Assembly (NCBI GenBank): GCA_003222235.1 | Contig: QHVD01000012.1 | Location: 2,194-9,329 of the forward strand | Length of the DNA stretch: 7,136 nucleotides | Source: Gemmatimonadota bacterium | GTDB lineage: Bacteria; Gemmatimonadota; Gemmatimonadetes; Gemmatimonadales; GWC2-71-9 | Reading direction: 5' to 3' | Shown: positions 5,527-7,136 of the stretch, one piece after another | Layout of the letters: the number at the start of each line of letters is the position of its first letter | Numbering within the stretch: position 1 is the stretch's first letter | The notes under the pieces: model-generated | What the model saw: the letters and a program-made list of their open reading frames with translations, nothing else | Databases searched by the model: none | Told to the model about the DNA's origin: nothing | Program-made: the position numbers and the translations under genes

Positions 5527-7136
5527 TCAGTCGCCCGCCTCGGCGGGCGCCGCCCGCAGCGGCCTTGCCCGGATCTTCTGCCACGCTCCCCAGGCGTCGT
5601 AGGCGATCACGAGCGCGGCGCCGAACAACAAGAGCGCCACGAGGATCATGGCCACCGCGCCAACCAGGTTGATCGGCTGCGCGGCAATGCGCGGGTTGGA
5701 CAGGATACTGGCGTACAGGTTGTAGGCCGTCACCAGTGTGCCCGCCATGGTCGTCACGTACATGAAGATCATCGGATAGAGTGCATACGAGGGATCGCGA
5801 CCGCTGGAGCGCAACCACAGGGTGACGATCAGCAGGCTCAAGGCCGCCATCAACTGGTTCGACGCGCCGAACAGCTGCCACAGGTAGATCCAGGTGCCGC
5901 TCATCACCAGCCCGAGGGTCAGCACCATGGAGACGATGGCCGCGATGTGCGGATTCTTGAACCCCACCCACGCGTCCCCCAGCCATTCCGACAGGGTGAC
6001 GCGCATCAAGCGGAAGACCAGCTGCACCACGGTCAGCACGATCACGACGAACGCGCCAAACCCGAGCGCCGTGCCGTATGCCTGCGGGATCGCACCGAAG
6101 GAGACGACTCCCAGCAGCTTGCCCACGCCCGCGGCAAATGCGCCCCCGCCCGCGCCCCCCGCGATGGAGACCGCGATGAGGGACAGCAGGGCGAGCGTGT
6201 TCTCGCTGAACATCGCGCCGCCGCCCACCGGAAGCGCGTCGGTTTCGTACTCCAACTGCCGCGCCGTGCCGATCGAGCCGAACAGGGCATGCCAGCCTGA
6301 AATCGCCCCGCACGCGATGGTCACGAACAGCATGGGCCAGATCGGCTGGATGGCGGCGACCGCCTGGCCGGCCGCCTGCTGCACCGGCATCCAGCTCTTG
6401 AACACCGCGGTCTGGAAGGTGACGGCCTTGAGAGCGTCCGCATTGCCCAGCACTCCCAGGACCCCGCCCGTAATCGCGCCCAGCGCCGAGAGGCCGATCG
6501 TCAAGAACGTCACCCAGAACCCGATGTAGTTGACCGGCTGGGCGAAGCGCCAGATCGGCAGGATCGTGCCGAGATAGGAGAAGACGAACAGGAAGACGCA
6601 CCAAAAGATGAATGAGGGGAGCATCTTGATGCTCCCGTTCTCGTCCACGTATTTGGGCACGACCGTGCCCTGGGCATTGACCGTCGTGGCCGCCAGGCGC
6701 GGGTCGGCTTTGGTGGGATCCGACACCGTATAGAGGGCCCCCCCACCGCTGACGCCGTTGATGGCGTCGTCGAGGCCGGCCACGACCGAGTTGATCGGCC
6801 CGTCATAGACCAGCGCCCTGGCAGGCTTCCCGTCCGGCGCGGTGCCCTCCTGCAACCGGATCCCGCGCGCGCCGATGGCCATCGAGCCGAGCGTGACGAA
6901 GACGGCGAGGATGGTGACCAAGACCAGGTCCATCTTCCAGCGGTACAGCATCTGGCCGGCGAGGAGGCCCATCACGGCCAACATCAAGATCCCGAACGGG
7001 ACGTCGGCGCGCGGGTCCAGGATGCCCGCCAGGATGCCGACGAAGGCCCCGGCGAGGAGCAGCAGGTAGAAAAAGATGAACAGGAAGAGGATGAGCCGTG
7101 TGCGCGGCGCAATCAGCCGATGCGCGATGGCAGACA
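5527..7136 (-). CDS. cstA: CstA-family transporter (carbon starvation protein A), N-terminus beyond window
   Basis: The minus-strand frame is open from the right edge to the TGA at 5527-5529, giving 535 residues. CstA/BtsT proteins are polytopic inner-membrane carriers for pyruvate or peptides. The family core FVTIACGAISGWHAL (near 6285-6330) and GGAMFSENTLALLSL correspond to FITIACGAVSGFHAL and GGMLMESFVAIMAL of E. coli CstA; WQLFGASNQLMAALSL corresponds to WPLFGIANQMLAGMAL. At least ten hydrophobic segments are visible. By alignment from memory, roughly the first 150 residues lie beyond the window. Compared with E. coli CstA, a hydrophilic loop of about 84 residues (6619-6870) replaces a much shorter one between two membrane segments, and the downstream APRDYLS motif is not kept (AQPVNYIG). 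The tail PAEAGD follows an Ala-rich stretch. It converges on the 214-aa gene with a 21-bp gap. Substrate is uncertain. Confidence 0.9.
   Translation of the reverse strand, partial: SAIAHRLIAPRTRLILFLFIFFYLLLLAGAFVGILAGILDPRADVPFGILMLAVMGLLAGQMLYRWKMDLVLVTILAVFVTLGSMAIGARGIRLQEGTAPDGKPARALVYDGPINSVVAGLDDAINGVSGGGALYTVSDPTKADPRLAATTVNAQGTVVPKYVDENGSIKMLPSFIFWCVFLFVFSYLGTILPIWRFAQPVNYIGFWVTFLTIGLSALGAITGGVLGVLGNADALKAVTFQTAVFKSWMPVQQAAGQAVAAIQPIWPMLFVTIACGAISGWHALFGSIGTARQLEYETDALPVGGGAMFSENTLALLSLIAVSIAGGAGGGAFAAGVGKLLGVVSFGAIPQAYGTALGFGAFVVIVLTVVQLVFRLMRVTLSEWLGDAWVGFKNPHIAAIVSMVLTLGLVMSGTWIYLWQLFGASNQLMAALSLLIVTLWLRSSGRDPSYALYPMIFMYVTTMAGTLVTAYNLYASILSNPRIAAQPINLVGAVAMILVALLLFGAALVIAYDAWGAWQKIRARPLRAAPAEAGD
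5532..5557. terminator. GC-rich alternative hairpins at the convergent 214-aa gene / cstA ends
   Basis: CGCCCGCC (5532-5539) and GGCGGGCG (5542-5549) are perfect inverted arms, and GCGGGC (5543-5548) can instead pair with GCCCGC (5552-5557). They begin 27 bp after the plus-strand stop and lie in the last codons of cstA. They could slow transcription from the left, but there is no T-tract, and Ala/Gly/Pro-rich coding at this GC often yields such repeats by chance. Confidence 0.25.

Noticed and set aside
5231..6604. 457-codon minus-strand open frame overlapping cstA
   Set aside because: It is in another frame of the CstA coding region and of the 214-aa gene; its product is Arg/Gly-rich, while the overlapping frame carries clear CstA signatures.
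1..7136. CRISPR arrays, tRNA or rRNA genes, insertion sequences
   Set aside because: No regularly spaced repeats, no cloverleaf or rRNA sequence noticed, and no transposase frame or terminal inverted repeats seen.

Overview
The window is GC-rich (by eye well above 60 %), densely coded bacterial DNA with short intergenic gaps. No gene fixes the taxon. Gene style (fused E1 dehydrogenase, paired ArsA-type ATPases, CstA transporter, heptad-built palindrome at a gene end) would suit an uncultured high-GC lineage such as Methylomirabilota/Rokubacteria or a relative, but that is a guess.

Layout from left to right: (i) 1-1596, minus strand: N-terminal three quarters of a fused alpha-beta 2-oxoacid dehydrogenase E1, cut by the left edge. 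(ii) 1597-1705: divergent intergenic region. (iii) 1706-2188, plus strand: flavin-reductase-like FMN-binding protein. (iv) 2191-2230: heptad-built palindrome lying between convergent genes and overlapping the end of the next one. (v) 2219-4825, minus strand: a four-gene probable operon, read from right to left as two small paralogous proteins (96 and 88 aa) followed by two paralogous ArsA/Get3-type P-loop ATPases (327 and 336 aa). (vi) 4861-5505, plus strand: a 214-aa protein with one N-terminal membrane segment, divergent from the operon with a 35-bp gap. (vii) 5527-7136, minus strand: C-terminal 535 residues of a CstA-family membrane transporter, cut by the right edge.

The part most worth attention is 2219-5505. 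Two ATPases and two small proteins are each present as diverged paralogs. Each ATPase has lost different parts of the canonical ArsA/Get3 switch motifs, which suggests an obligate heterodimer with unequal sites. Neither ATPase has any cysteine, so arsenite binding (ArsA) and the Get3 CxxC zinc site are both excluded. The small proteins share a conserved GD-PP-YSLR-LPY-VP-IATWKRR-LRE core and a hydrophobic stretch. A membrane-anchored protein is divergently encoded next door. I read this as an undescribed ATPase system that acts at or on the membrane; its substrate is not visible from sequence. The flanking genes (2-oxoacid dehydrogenase, flavin reductase, CstA) are recognisable metabolic genes with no evident functional link to it.
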